NCBI GenBank assembly: GCA_019787685.1
Contig: JAHNUO010000018.1
Span: 62,001 to 126,000 of the forward strand
From: Chiua virens
Lineage: Eukaryota > Basidiomycota > Agaricomycetes > Boletales > Boletaceae
Direction of reading: 5' to 3'
DNA length: 64,000 nucleotides
This document shows positions 10,039-21,301 of this stretch, in pieces; the stretch's first letter is position 1, and the number at the start of each line of letters is the position of its first letter. The notes beneath the pieces are model-generated. The model ran no database searches. It saw nothing but the letters and a program-made list of their open reading frames with translations, and had not been told where the DNA came from. The translations under genes and the position numbers were made by a program.

Positions 10039-13000
10039 ATGTCTACTGATCCTACCAAGAAACCTTCTGGCGACCATACAACATGGAATGATGCAGGTCC
10101 TCCCCCTCCCCAAACCCCTACTTCTCGGAGTGTTCAAAACAAGCCGTCTGCGCTTACCATGCGTTCGCGAGGTGGGGTATGCGTCATCGCCTTCCTCTGT
10201 TCTCTGCTCTTCGTCACACCCCGAAACCGCCCTGTCCCCTTCCGCGAACCGTGCAGCGATGCAGTCGACCACGTGAACCCGTAAGCATTGGCACCCTTAT
10301 TCTTGTTTCTCGTGGACTGTCATAGACTAATAGGAAACGGTGGCGACTCGCCAAATGGCTCGGGAGGGATGATCCCTTCCACCGCGCCGCCGTTTGCAAT
10401 GACGCGCTGGGTCGCGCAAACGAGAGCCAATTATGTATCCGTGACGCCGTACAACTACACGGACACGACCATCCATGGGTTTCAGGGAACGCACCAGCCT
10501 GCGATCTGGATGGGGGAAAGTGGGCAGGTTGTGGTGAGCCCTGGCGCTGGGGAGGTTCGACCGGGATTCGAGGATCGGGGTATGGCGTTTAGCCATGAGA
10601 GGGAGCTGGTCTCAGCAAGCTACTACAGTGTCGAGCTAGAGGCTACCGAGGGTGGTCAGATAGTCGCTGAACAGAGTGCAAGTGCGTAGCTTTCTTGTCG
10701 AGTGTGCGCAGGCTCATTTGTACGGTGGTTGGTAGCGTCCCGTGTTGGACATTTGCGCTTCACGTTCGCGGACACGAACGTGCCGTATGTTCTTGTGGAA
10801 GCTACCCGGCCTTCCGTGATTGGCTCATGGAACGTTCACAACCTCACATATCCTGAGGGAAGCATCGTGATTGACCCCGATCGCCTAGAGATCTGCGGTA
10901 ATAATCCAGAGAGGCAGGACTACATCATTGCGCCTGTTTCCACTGCTGCGACGAATTGGAGCGGGTACTTTTGCGCTCGCTTCGACCAACCCTTTACCTC
11001 CTGGGGTATCACACAGAACGGAAGCGTGACCGAGAACGAGAAAAGTGGTGTTGGCGCAGCATTGTCTGCCTATGCCACGTTCAAACCCACGTTGACGCAG
11101 GTCGACGTTCGAGTGGCAGTGTCATTCATCTCGATTGAGCAAGCGCGTCAGAACCTTGACAAGGAGATACCGGATGGTCAGTCTCTGGAGGAGACAGCGA
11201 AGATGACCCGCGCCGCATGGGCCGAGAAACTCGGTAGGATCGAGCTCGTCGGGGCGACGAAAGAGCAGAAAGACGTCTTTTATACCGCATTCTTCCATTC
11301 CCTCCAAGTAGGTCTCTTGATGGTCCGTATGTCTGTATTTTTGTTGATTTCCTCGCAGTACCCTTATGAACAAGATGAATACGGAAGGTATTACTCGGGT
11401 TATGACGATGCTATCCATGAGGGCGTATCTTACACCGGCTATTCCATTTGGGTGAGTATACTTACCTGCCTTTTCACAATCTGAACTGAGATTCAATTCC
11501 ATGTAGGACACGTATCGGGCAGAGTGGGCATGGCTTATTCTCTTCGCCCCCGAAAGAATCCCGGGAATGGTGCAGAGCATGATCCAGGACTACAAGGAGG
11601 TATTCAGACCAAGGCACTGTCGATTTCTTGCTCAACTAGACTACTCTTTAGGGTGGCTGGCTTCCGATGTGGAAAAACGTCATTGGTGAGAATTGCTTTA
11701 ACGGGATCATACATTAAACCTGAAAGGGAACAGAGACGAATATCATGGTATGTCCGCATATCTCTCCACTCGTATCATCAGTCACTAGATCCGCATTCAG
11801 GTTGCCACGCATGCAGACTCGCTCGTCGCGGAAGCGGTGCTGAAAGGTTTTACAGGGTTCGACCTTGATGCTGCCTGGGATGCGGTACACAAAGATGCTA
11901 CAGTACCTCCCATCAATGACAACACAACCTTGTAAGGTCACTGCTTGTGTCTCGATGTTTCTCTGAAGATGACACAGGTATGGTGATCGCGAAGAGGTAC
12001 GGCCTTCGAATGATATAGATTATCACCGAATGAATCTAGAGTCAGTTCGTCGACTACGAAGTGCGTGCAGGTTTGTCCTCTCTCTACGCGCAGAAAGGGT
12101 GGGTTGCAGACGACATCCATTCCGAGTCTGCCTCTCGCACACTCGATTATTCCTGTGCGTCTTATCCGCAAATCACGAGCGAGTGGCTTCTCAAAGTTGT
12201 CTTAGATGACGACTTTGCCGTCTCCGTACTAGCTGGTCTGCTTAACAAGACGAACGAGCAAGTGTTCTTCCGGGAACGCGCGATGAAAAACCCATTCACC
12301 ATTTTCAACTCTGCTACCGGTTTCATGGAAGCGAGGAATGCGAACGGGTCTTGGGCGGGGCCAGACAATGGGTGGACAGAAGGTGATAAATGGGCGTACA
12401 CGTTTGATGTGGTACATGACGTTCCTGGTCTGATTGAGCATAAGGGGGGAAACCAGAGTTTTATCGCGTTTTTGGACGCGCACTTTAACGGTGGTCAGTC
12501 ATGGTCATTGTTGGTCGGCTTCTTTGGACTCATATTCTCGTAGGCCACAATGATCATACGAATGAGGTTGCGTAAATGACAATCGCCTCGTCGCTTACTG
12601 ACGTGCGCTACCACAGCCATCCCACCATATACCCTATCTCTACGCGTTGGCCGGGGCAGCATCGAAATCGCAAACGCGTGTGCGTCAGATCGCAACGTCG
12701 GACTACAACGCCACCATCAGCGGACTCTCTGGGGTACGTACGTCTCCCTGTCCCGGTCCCGACTGACATCGACGTCCCCAGAACGAAGACTGCGGCCAAA
12801 TGAGCGCCTGGTACCTGTTTAGCGCGCTCGGGTTCTATCCTGTGAACCCCGTTTCGATGGAGTACGTCGTCGGGAGGTAATACATGCCATGACCCACCAT
12901 GTTATTGTGCTCACGTGGTGTTGAGCCCGTTCTTTGATAGGGTCTCGATCGACTTGCCGGCTTCGGGGAGACTGGAGGTGGTTTCCCCCGGCGCACCGAC

Positions 13001-13151
13001 GAAGCCGTTTGTGCACGCGCTGAGTATTAATGGTCGACAGACGCGCGATCCGATCGTGCGACATGAGGAGATCGCGCGGGGCGGGGTGTTGGTGTTTGAG
13101 ATGCAGGAGACGTCGCAGGCGTGGGCAAGTGGGTCGTTGGTCCAGCAGTGA
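10039..13151 (+). CDS. GH92 alpha-mannosidase, type II membrane or secreted
   Basis: A gene of roughly twelve exons encoding about 800 residues. The N-terminus has a Pro-rich tail and one hydrophobic segment (GVCVIAFLCSLLFV, about residues 45-58), so a type II anchor or uncleaved signal is likely. Family hallmarks follow: NPLIGNGGDSPNGSGGMIP, TRWVAQTRANY, YYSGYDDAI, DTYRAEWAWLILFAPER, GWLPMWKN, THADSLVAEA, SRTLDYSYDDFAVSVL, NEPSHHIPYLY (split by an intron) and NEDCGQMSAWYLFSALGFYP. In GH92 enzymes the NEP Glu and the Asp of the last motif are the catalytic acid and base region. It would trim alpha-linked mannose from N-glycans or cell-wall mannan. The intron at 12155-12205 is in frame without a stop, but removing it restores the conserved YSYDDFAV. 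The stop is TGA at 13149-13151. Confidence 0.9.
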
Positions 13152-13587
13152 ATAGGGCATTGTCTGCTTGCATCGCAGACTCTGTTATGGCACGATACGA
13201 TGTGTAAAAATGAACTTTTTTTCTTGAGGGCGTACCGACCGTTCGCATAATGTATCAACAATGCTATGCGACTCCTTTGAATGACCGTGCATGGACATCC
13301 GTAAATGAACTGCATTTTGTAGTGAAGGCCAATTTTACAACAGCGGCTAAAAATGCAAAAATGAAACAGTGTGGGTAGATACTGAAAGACCCGAAACAGC
13401 ATACAACATAGTGATAAAAGCAAAGTTGGACTTACACCTCCAACATCCATTAAACACGATACAAAAAAAGAATGGGAAACAGAAAAGAACAGAAACGACG
13501 CGCCAGCGCAACGTTTGTGAATGATGACGTGTCCCCAAACGAGAATCCGCGGCATCCAAAAAATAGTGTCCACTCGCGTTGCGGATC

Positions 13588-14787
13588 TCAACGCTCGGGA
13601 TCTTCCTCGCCATCCAGCCGTACGACTTCCAGATAGCTCTCCGGAACGAGGGCGTGTGCGCCCGTGTCACCGAGTCCGTCCTTGGCCACGACCGCCCAGC
13701 CTACCCCACCGCCTCGCCCAATGACCCTTACGAGCTGGTCTTCATCGAGCTTCATCTCTGCCGTGCCCTCCGGGTCGAACGCATACACGGCACGGTACAA
13801 CCCCGGGAAGAGCGGTGGCTCGTTCTCGGCATCTGGCTCACCCTCTGAAAACACCTCGCCGTCCTCGTGCACCTCCATATCGTCGTCTTCGGCGCCAAAA
13901 TTGCGATCGAGGTCGCCACGACTCGGGAATGCGGGAGAGGAAGTCGTCGCAGTACTGTCCGGACCCAACCCCCACCCATGGCCGAATCCCCATTTGAACC
14001 CACCCCACCCGTTTGTGCCGTCGTCGACGACCTGTTCCCACATGCTCTGAACGGCGTCGATGCCCGTCCTGTCGTCGTCCTCCCACTCGTCGTCCTCATC
14101 CGCGTCGTCGGTCGTGGTGGAAGTGGGCGTGGAAGCAGACGAACCAGCCAAACGCCGGGCAAGCACTGTGGGTCGATTTACGCGTGGGACAAGTGGACCC
14201 TGGCCTGTGAACCGCGGATCGGTCGGTTCGAAACCGTAATCGCGTATGTATATCAGTACGGGCGTCGATGCGGAGGGTACGGCTGTGGCGGGGGGCGTTG
14301 GATTGAGGAGGTGGCGGGTGGTGGCGGTCATCACAGCAAGTGAGACGACCGTGCCAGAGGTGGGGCGAGATGCGGGGTGTGAGGTGTGTGCGCCTGAGGG
14401 AGGGCGGGAACTCATATCTGATACGGGACGTGAGGATGCCCGTGAAAGGCCGGATTGGCGACGTGATACGGCGGGGGAGGGGGGTGCGGGACGAGAGGAG
14501 GTGAGGGAAGTGACGGACTGGGTGCTGAGTCTGTTGTGTGATGGGTGTGGGAGAGAAAGGGGAAGATCTGGGAGTGGGTCGGGTGGGTCGGAGAGGGGAT
14601 CTGGTGGGGGTGGATCCTGGAAGGGGAGTACGCGCCAGATGGAGCGTGGCATGTTCAGTATGGAGACGATAAAGCGGGGCACGAGCGAGGTAAGGAATGT
14701 CAGGGGGGAAAATGCACGTGTTTGACTTACCACGCCGTTGTGGGAGGGAGTGGACGTGCGATTATCGACCAAGTCCTTTTTGGACAT
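13588..14787 (-). CDS. SH3-domain protein, Nbp2/Skb5-like
   Basis: An open frame of 399 codons. The first third is Pro/Ser-rich and low in complexity. The middle is strongly acidic (DDADEDDEWEDDD) with a Trp/Gly stretch. A C-terminal SH3 domain lies at about residues 330-392: LYRAVYAFDPEGTAEM, DEDQLVRVIGRG, GVGWAVVAKDG and ALVPESYLEVV. This layout resembles the fungal Nbp2/Skb5 adaptors, which link MAP-kinase or PAK signalling to phosphatases, but only the SH3 is solid evidence. A 114-base in-frame stretch (14617-14730) has a GTAAGT donor and CTTCCAG acceptor and is probably an intron, giving 361 residues. Convergent with the mannosidase gene, 436 bases apart. Confidence 0.7.
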   Translation of the reverse strand: MSKKDLVDNRTSTPSHNGVVSQTRAFSPLTFLTSLVPRFIVSILNMPRSIWRVLPFQDPPPPDPLSDPPDPLPDLPLSLPHPSHNRLSTQSVTSLTSSRPAPPSPAVSRRQSGLSRASSRPVSDMSSRPPSGAHTSHPASRPTSGTVVSLAVMTATTRHLLNPTPPATAVPSASTPVLIYIRDYGFEPTDPRFTGQGPLVPRVNRPTVLARRLAGSSASTPTSTTTDDADEDDEWEDDDRTGIDAVQSMWEQVVDDGTNGWGGFKWGFGHGWGLGPDSTATTSSPAFPSRGDLDRNFGAEDDDMEVHEDGEVFSEGEPDAENEPPLFPGLYRAVYAFDPEGTAEMKLDEDQLVRVIGRGGGVGWAVVAKDGLGDTGAHALVPESYLEVVRLDGEEDPER

Positions 14788-15011
14788 TTTTCTTGGAATG
14801 GGGAGGGCAAACTCGTGTGGACCTGGTACAGGAGGGGGTATAAATGACGAGCCGGGTGATGGAAATGGCTGTGAATTATCTGAGGGCGTGGTGTCAGTGT
14901 TGAACGTGTATCAGAACATACACTAACCTTTGCAAGTGGACATGCTCTCTTCTCTATCCAGTTGCCAGAGTGACCAACGTCGTCTATTATTTGTCCTTGT
15001 TTGTATATACA

Positions 15012-15671
15012 CTACGCTCGCCAAACCATCTTACGCCCACTCAACGTCGCTCGTCTCTCCAACGACGCTGCCCGCTTCAGCTCCGTCGATATCGTACCCC
15101 GTCGAACCCGGTCAAACGGCGTTGGCGATGCTACACTCTTCCGTCGCACCAGGATCTTCACCGCTGGCATACTGTTCACAACCTGCTCGCATGTCACGTC
15201 CACCGACGTATAGAACACGTCCTGGCACTTCGTCGGCTGTTCCCTCGTCCGTATGCGTCGTCGCTCCACCCTCCGGTGCATCTCTTCCCGCAGCGCCTCG
15301 ATTGTCGTCCCGCGGAATCCCCCACCGAGTCGACCCAGTCCATCGAACGGGTTCCCGTCCCCTCTTTCGACGCCCTCCAGTCCGAGTCCAACGGGCCGGT
15401 TCCCGCTTATCGCCGCGTTCACGACGACATCGTGCTCGACCACGGTTTGCTCAGGGCTGTTGTGTGGGACACGCAGAAACGTGTCAGGGTGTGCAGAGTA
15501 GGGAGGCGGCGGTGGGAATGCGTGCGTGTCGACGAGAGGTGCGAATGGGATCGGCGCGACGGCGAGGAAGGGGCGGCGGTTGCGTACCCTGGGTTTGTTG
15601 GGGACAGGGAGACGCGACCTTGCAAAGGCGATGAACGTGTGTCCCAACGTCGATGGCTTCTGCGGGCTCAT
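15012..15671 (-). CDS. Hypothetical protein, 219 residues
   Basis: A single open frame starting MSPQKPSTLGHTF. It is rich in Arg and Pro, with a PPPPPYS patch, a Gly-rich turn (GLGRLGGGFRG) and a basic helix-like segment (EALREEMHRRVERRRIRTRE). I do not recognise a family. The opposite strand carries overlapping frames of 234 and 263 codons that become monotonous Arg/Ala-rich shadows. The minus frame has the more protein-like composition and would be read in the same direction as the SH3 gene 225 bases beyond its stop. Introns may exist near its C-terminus. Confidence 0.4.
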   Translation of the reverse strand: MSPQKPSTLGHTFIAFARSRLPVPNKPRVRNRRPFLAVAPIPFAPLVDTHAFPPPPPYSAHPDTFLRVPHNSPEQTVVEHDVVVNAAISGNRPVGLGLEGVERGDGNPFDGLGRLGGGFRGTTIEALREEMHRRVERRRIRTREQPTKCQDVFYTSVDVTCEQVVNSMPAVKILVRRKSVASPTPFDRVRRGTISTELKRAASLERRATLSGRKMVWRA

Positions 15672-16036
15672 GTTCGTCGGTGTATAGCTGGTGTTGTCGT
15701 CGAACCAAACATTTATATCACGAATACCTTGGGGGCTGACACGACTCTACGAGGAGGCTGACTCGGACAAGGACCATTTGTTGTAATCTCCGCAAGTCGC
15801 CGATGTTCGGCCGGGCTCTATTAACTCAGTATCCTCAAAACAAATTGCCAGTTTGATCGCACTATCCGGTCAACACCTTTATCAGACATCGTATCGTTTC
15901 AGTAGAACGAGTTCTGTACATGTCTTGTCGCTGATGACATCAAAGATCGTCCGACCAGTTCCGACTCGGCACTTCAGTCTCCGATTGAATTCACACTATA
16001 TCATGCGTCAAAAGTTTTTTGTTAGATCTGGCTAAA

Positions 16037-17896
16037 ATGCCCGCCTCTTCCAAAGACTTTCTTGATCCCTCTGAAGCCCTCGCCCACCTTCAGACATACC
16101 CCAAACAAGATGGTCTTTCTGTCCATCAGCTCATAGATTCCGAGCTCCATGGCGGCCTCACCTACAATGATTTCTTGATGCTCCCGGGCAGGATCGACTT
16201 TCCGGCCTCCGATGTCGTGACAGAAACCAGGATTACCCGCAACGTTGCCTTGAAAACCCCTTTTCTGAGCAGCCCCATGGATACCGTCACCGAAACAGAG
16301 ATGGCCATCAGTCTTGCTCTCTTGGGCGGTATCGGTGTCATCCACCACAATCAGTCCCCAGAGTCGCAGGCTGCCATGGTTCGCGCCGTAAAGAGACACG
16401 AGAACGGTTTTATCACCGATCCCGTCGTATTCTCTCCCAACCATACTGTTGCTGACGTTTTGGACATCAAAGCACGCCTTGGCTTCTGTGGTATTCCTAT
16501 CACTGGTACGTTTCGTTTCTCTTTCGTTCGCATTTGTGATGTATACAATATCTATGATAACCTTCGTTCTTCCGAGTAACGGATTCGGTCTGTGATCTGC
16601 GGAAACAATTTCTTTCTTCTGACACACGTAGTTCTAGCCTCGTGACATCCTCTGACGCTTGTTCTTTCATCCAGACACCGGGTCTCTTGGAGGAAAACTT
16701 GTTGGCATCGTCACCTCGCGTGATATCCAATTCGAGTCTCCATCTACCCCTCTCCACGAAATTATGATCACCAGCTTGGTCACTGCACGTCAAGGTGTCA
16801 CGCTCAACGAAGCCAACATTATCCTCCGCTCCTGCAAGAAGGGAAAGCTTCCCCTCGTGGACGACCAGGGTCGTCTCACCTCCCTCCTCGCTCGCTCCGA
16901 TCTTCTCAAGAACCAAAACTACCCTCTTGCAAGTAAGAACCCAGAGAGCAAGCAGCTCTATGCCGCTGCTGCAGTTGGCACCCGCCCCAATGACAGGGAT
17001 CGACTCCGTCTACTCGTCGAGGCTGGCCTCGACATTGTCGTGCTCGACTCGTCCCAGGGAAACTCAGTCTTCCAGGTCGACATGATCCACTGGATCAAGG
17101 ACACGTTCCCAAACCTTGAGGTGATCGCAGGAAATGTCGTCACGCGCGAGCAAGCTGCCAACCTCATTGCCGCTGGCGCCGACGGTCTCCGTGTCGGCAT
17201 GGGCAGCGGGTCGATCTGTATCACGCAGGAAATCATGGCTGTTGGACGGCCCCAGGCGACCGCCGTATACGCCGTGGCGGAGTTTGCCAGCAAATTTGGT
17301 GTCCCAGTTATTGCGGACGGTGGTATTGGAAATGTGGGACACATCGTCAAGGCGTTGGCACTGGGTGCGAGCGCTGTCATGATGGGGGGCTTGTTGGCTG
17401 GTACAGCGGAAGCCCCAGGCGAATACTTTTACCATGATGGCAAACGTGTCAAGGCTTATCGAGGCATGGGTAGTCTCGAGGCGATGGAAGCTGGTAAACC
17501 TGGTGCCAAAGCCAACGGGGCGTCTGGTTCGAAGAAATTTGCCGCGCAACCGACGAGTGTACACTACGAGAACGCTGCTACAACCAGATATTTCTCTGAG
17601 TCGTCGGCGGTTAAGGTAGCCCAAGGTGTATCCGGGGATGTGCAGGACAAGGGCAGCGTCAAGGCGTTTGTACCCTACCTGTGTGTGGGTGTGCAACACA
17701 GTTTGCAGGATATCGGGGTGAAGAGTGTGACAGCGTTGAAGGAAGGCGTGAAGACTGGGCAAATCCGGTTCGAGTTGAGGACGGCGAGTGCCCAGGTCGA
17801 GGGGGGTGTCCATGGGTTGAATTCGTGCGTCTGTTCTATATGTCTCGTCACAATACTGATGCTGGGTATAGGTATACGAAGAGGCTGTATGCTTGA
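16037..17896 (+). CDS. IMPDH: Inosine-5'-monophosphate dehydrogenase
   Basis: Exons 16037-16505, 16675-17824 and 17872-17896 encode 547 residues, the usual eukaryotic length. The catalytic barrel starts with [12 protein letters not shown] and SSPMDTVTE. Two CBS repeats follow ([14 protein letters not shown] to SRDIQFE, and the [12 protein letters not shown] segment). Then come the NAD-site region [10 protein letters not shown], the active-site loop [10 protein letters not shown] with the IMP-binding Cys, PVIADGGI, the flap RYFSE, and AQGVSG and [12 protein letters not shown]. It oxidises IMP to XMP, the committed step to GTP. The start at 16037 has A at -3 and an in-frame upstream TTG was rejected. 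The last exon is only 25 bases and encodes YTKRLYA. Confidence 0.95.
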
Positions 17897-18557
17897 GCTG
17901 GTGTGGTGATATATCCTGCTGCGAACTACTAATATGGAATGTATATCACTGATGTTTTACTAAAAAGCGAATGGAAAGCGAGGTGCCCTTCATGAAAGGT
18001 TGAGCTTGATCGGGCGCCGTGTGCGGTGGTGACGACCCTTGCTTTGACAGTATGTATCACTCTACATGCTTTCTGAACGAGTCTGTCGACAATGATGGAT
18101 CTTGGGCGATCTGCTACTGCTCTCACTTCGTAGTTCTACTTTCATAACTTCCAAATCCAGCATCCCACCGAAGTATTATAAATAGTAGCCAGCGCTTACT
18201 GATGCTGACCTTTATAACGAAGACAATAAAGTCACTAGTTGTTCCAGGTTCAACTCGATCACTTATATCGATGGCGACACTTTGCTTTGCCAACGGTTCC
18301 TTCGCGATTGATCGATATGGGCTTTGACGTTTGCGTTCAAGCAGTACTCATCGACAACTTGAATGTGTCCCAAGTTGTCCGATTTCTCCGAATTCAGAAA
18401 TACAGCATCAGGCCCGAGGACTACAAAAACGTGGAAAGTCTTCTGCCTCACCATCATCTTTCTCCTCTACGAGTGAGTGTGGACTTTTACGCGCTTCGTT
18501 GTTGACAATCCTCTTACCCTAGCTTGCTTTAGTACTCGTTTGTGAATTACATCCATC
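17897..18557. other. Intergenic region between IMPDH and methyltransferase
   Basis: Holds the 3' end of the IMPDH gene and the promoter of the next + strand gene. Only short frames without recognisable content. Confidence 0.45.
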
Positions 18558-19391
18558 ATGCCCGAAAACAAGACCTACTCCCATGGCCACCACGAATCCG
18601 TCCTGCGTTCTCATTCCTGGCGGACGGCCGAAAACTCTGCTGCCTACCTTCTCGAACACCTCCAACCTGACATGCACATCCTCGACATTGGCTGTGGGCC
18701 CGGGACGATCACTGCCTCGTTCGCGCGGCTCGTTCCCCAGGGTCACGTCACGGGGATCGACTTCGTCCCGCCAGACACCCCCTTCCCGACCGTCCTCGAC
18801 CAAGCACGCCAACACGCGGCCGACCAAGGGATCACCAACATCGCTTTTGCCCACGGGGACGTGATGCACCTCGGCCAGATCCCCTCGGACACGTTCGACG
18901 TCGTGCATTGCCACCAAGTGCTTCAACACGTCCCAGACCCGGTGCGCGCCCTGCGGGAGATGCGGCGCGTCGCGAAGCCGGGTGGGGTCGTCGCTGCGCG
19001 GGAGGCGGATGCGGGTGGGTTCGTGTGGTACCCCGCCGAACCGGGGATGGATACGTGGCTGGAGGTGTACCGGAGTGTGGCACGGGCGAACGGGACGGAG
19101 CCGGAGGCGGGGAGGCGGTTGGTCGGGTGGGCGATGGAGGCGGGGTTCGAGAGGGATGCAATAGAGGCGACGGTGGGGACGTGGTGTTTTAGTACAAGGG
19201 AGGAACGGGCGTGGTGGGGGGGAATGTGGGCGGAGCGGACGGTCCGGTCAAGTTTTGCGCGGCATGCGGTGGAGAAGGGGGTTGCGGACAAGGAGACGTT
19301 GGAGAGGATTGCGGAGGGGTGGCAGGCGTGGGTGGAGAAGGAGGAAGGCTGGTTTGCGTTGATGCATGGGGAGATTGTGTGTCGGGTGTAG
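18558..19391 (+). CDS. Class I SAM-dependent methyltransferase, UbiE/Methyltransf_25-like
   Basis: A single-exon gene of 277 residues, unusual beside its intron-rich neighbours. Motif I is ILDIGCGPGTIT (about residues 42-53), followed by VTGIDFVPP, the acidic residue region AFAHGDVMHLG, DVVHCHQVLQHVPDP (motif IV) and ALREMRRVAKPGGVVAAREAD (motifs V-VI). The C-terminal third (EPGMDTWLEVYRSVARANG to EEGWFALMHGE) resembles fungal UbiE-like small-molecule methyltransferases. It transfers methyl from SAM to an unknown acceptor. GC content rises strongly towards the 3' end. A decayed partial copy lies at 21753-22345. Confidence 0.88.
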   Translation: MPENKTYSHGHHESVLRSHSWRTAENSAAYLLEHLQPDMHILDIGCGPGTITASFARLVPQGHVTGIDFVPPDTPFPTVLDQARQHAADQGITNIAFAHGDVMHLGQIPSDTFDVVHCHQVLQHVPDPVRALREMRRVAKPGGVVAAREADAGGFVWYPAEPGMDTWLEVYRSVARANGTEPEAGRRLVGWAMEAGFERDAIEATVGTWCFSTREERAWWGGMWAERTVRSSFARHAVEKGVADKETLERIAEGWQAWVEKEEGWFALMHGEIVCRV

Positions 19392-19675
19392 CCCGTCACC
19401 GATGATAAATGGAATTTGACCTGGTTGCCATACTCGTTGCGGGACCTATCTCGCTGTTCCCTTGTTTTTGGATCACTATATATTTACAGGGTTCTTGCTC
19501 CGAGTTGTCAAACACCCGGCCCGAGAATAATAATTGATGTAGTACTCGTTCACTCGGTCCTTTTTCTCCCCAATGGGTACTCGCTGCGGGAAATCCTACT
19601 CTGTTCAAGGTCATTCGTGCTTGTAGGCTTGTCGTTATTGTCCATTTACATGTGTAGATACCACAACAGTACACC
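19392..19675. other. Convergent spacer
   Basis: Short 3' spacer between the methyltransferase (+) and F-box (-) genes. No coding or RNA signal seen. Confidence 0.4.
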
Positions 19676-21301
19676 CTAGCGAATGTCTACGTACCTGACG
19701 TTGTAAGGTGATTCCTCGACCACTGACGCTTCCAATCCTTCCTCGCCCTCCCTCCCCGTCTCATACTTCGACGCCCATTGACTCAGGTCCTTCCGGAAAC
19801 GCGCCAGTCTCCCCAGAGTGCGCTCTCGAGATGCAGCCTTACCGTGCAACACGTCCACAAACACCACCTTGACCCGTCGCAGCGAAGCTACTCCAGCGGC
19901 ATGCGCGTCGGCGTCTGAACGCGACCGAAACATCGCCATCATCAGTTCCAAATGCTCCTGCGTAGAACTCCCCAGCGTGATGTCGCGCAATTGTGGCACG
20001 AGTACACCGTCCACGTCACCTTTCTTTCCTTGCCCAGACAGGGTCCAGTTCGCGCCCGCCGCGATGTGTGACACATTCAGTTTGCGGATGACATCACCCA
20101 CGTCGTATGATCGCCCATTGGGAATGAAACAAAACGATGTGAGCATGGGAGAGAGTGCGAGACAGCGCACGACGTCATCGGTTGGGAACTCGGAGTCTTG
20201 GATGGAGAGATGACTGAGGGAGCACCTGGAGTGTGCCAACAGACGTGAAAAGTCTCTGTATAGCTGAGAGCTCCTCGGGGTCCAACCTGAAACGTCACAG
20301 CAGCACGCGTCGATGGTGATGTCGAGCGTTTGAAGCTGAGGTAGGACTAGAGTGTCGATCATATGGCGTACGTAACCGATGTGAGCAAGTCGACGGACGT
20401 GGAGCGTCCGAAGATTCGGTAAAAATATTTGGTTAGGGGCCCTGTCTGGGACGGAATCCTTGATACCCAAGAAACACGTAGTTATATTTTGACACCGGGC
20501 AAGCACCCTGATATTTCGACCTAACGCAGTCCTGGGAGGCCTATGAGGGGTAAAATCGAACGATACCTCCGTGAGGTCTTCCCAATTAAGCCGGACGTCA
20601 TCGATGAATGATTGGTCAAGTCCGCTATATGCAAACGACTTGAGATTGGGGGCGGACTCCAAGTTCAGGAGAGGAAAGCGAACACGCGGCAGTGTCCGGG
20701 TGGCCCTATCCCAGCTCATGTTGATGGACAGATGTTCCAGACAAGCCAAGTTACATGGCGTAAACTTGAACAACCGCAAAAAATAATGGTCCGACATGTG
20801 AAGAGTGATAGATTTCCAACGATGTGCATGTGTTCGAAGGTAGTCTGCAAGCAAGGAAATGACAGCTTCTTCTGTAGGTGCATACCACTCGCGAAGATCA
20901 GTGAAGGTAATTGAGATCGGTAGCGCAGCCGATCGTTTCAAGTGCAAGTCAAGCATAGCCTTGACCTTCGACGTATCTTCGTCTTGGTGTGGGCACGATT
21001 CAGGAAAAGATATGTCGATGGATGTCCAAAGATGATGGTCCAACTCCGTGACGGCACTCCACAGCTTGCAGACTTGCATGAGGTAAAAAGGCCCCGACAC
21101 AAGATGAAAGGGGGTCAGCTCTCCCCGGGAAGCCGCTGCGTAGAGCTCAAAGACACGCATCAAGATTTCGGGAGGGAGGCGTGTCACGGGGGAATGCGAC
21201 ACGGGTAATTGTTGTAGGAGAGTTTGATGCCGTTCATCGATACCCGGATCATCATCTGGGTGACATGCTGCGTATTCTGCGTTGAGCGTTCTATCATCCA
21301 C
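19676..21301 (-). CDS. F-box protein, basidiomycete type
   Basis: An open stretch of 541 codons on the minus strand. An F-box-like motif sits near residue 38 (SPVTRLPPEILMRVFELY, then VCKLWSAVTELDHHLW). It is followed by leucine-rich, irregular repeats (SITFTDLREW, SLLADYLRTHAHRWKSITL, LPNLRTLHVRRLAHI, LPQLQTLDI, SRCSLSHLSIQDSEFP, SPMLTSFCFIP) typical of expanded agaric F-box families. Such proteins bind Skp1 and select targets for SCF ubiquitination. The open frame begins with GTG directly after a possible acceptor (GGCAGCAG), with a stop upstream and no early ATG. A short first exon above 21301 is therefore expected but not located. Paralogue of the gene at 26040 and of the remnant at 24395. 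Confidence 0.78.
   Translation of the reverse strand: MDDRTLNAEYAACHPDDDPGIDERHQTLLQQLPVSHSPVTRLPPEILMRVFELYAAASRGELTPFHLVSGPFYLMQVCKLWSAVTELDHHLWTSIDISFPESCPHQDEDTSKVKAMLDLHLKRSAALPISITFTDLREWYAPTEEAVISLLADYLRTHAHRWKSITLHMSDHYFLRLFKFTPCNLACLEHLSINMSWDRATRTLPRVRFPLLNLESAPNLKSFAYSGLDQSFIDDVRLNWEDLTEVSFDFTPHRPPRTALGRNIRVLARCQNITTCFLGIKDSVPDRAPNQIFLPNLRTLHVRRLAHIGYVRHMIDTLVLPQLQTLDITIDACCCDVSGWTPRSSQLYRDFSRLLAHSRCSLSHLSIQDSEFPTDDVVRCLALSPMLTSFCFIPNGRSYDVGDVIRKLNVSHIAAGANWTLSGQGKKGDVDGVLVPQLRDITLGSSTQEHLELMMAMFRSRSDADAHAAGVASLRRVKVVFVDVLHGKAASRERTLGRLARFRKDLSQWASKYETGREGEEGLEASVVEESPYNVRYVDIR

Noticed and set aside
12155..12205. In-frame continuation through this stretch in the mannosidase
   Set aside because: Splicing it out restores the family motif YSYDDFAVSVL, so it is an intron and not an insertion.
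14930..15761. Plus-strand frames of 234 and 263 codons, one with a hydrophobic start and a + strand TATAAAT upstream at 14839
   Set aside because: They overlap the minus frame 15012-15671 and turn into Arg/Ala-rich sequence typical of the reverse of GC-rich coding DNA. No family motif.
17064..17813. 249-codon minus-strand frame inside IMPDH
   Set aside because: Antisense shadow of a fully conserved enzyme.
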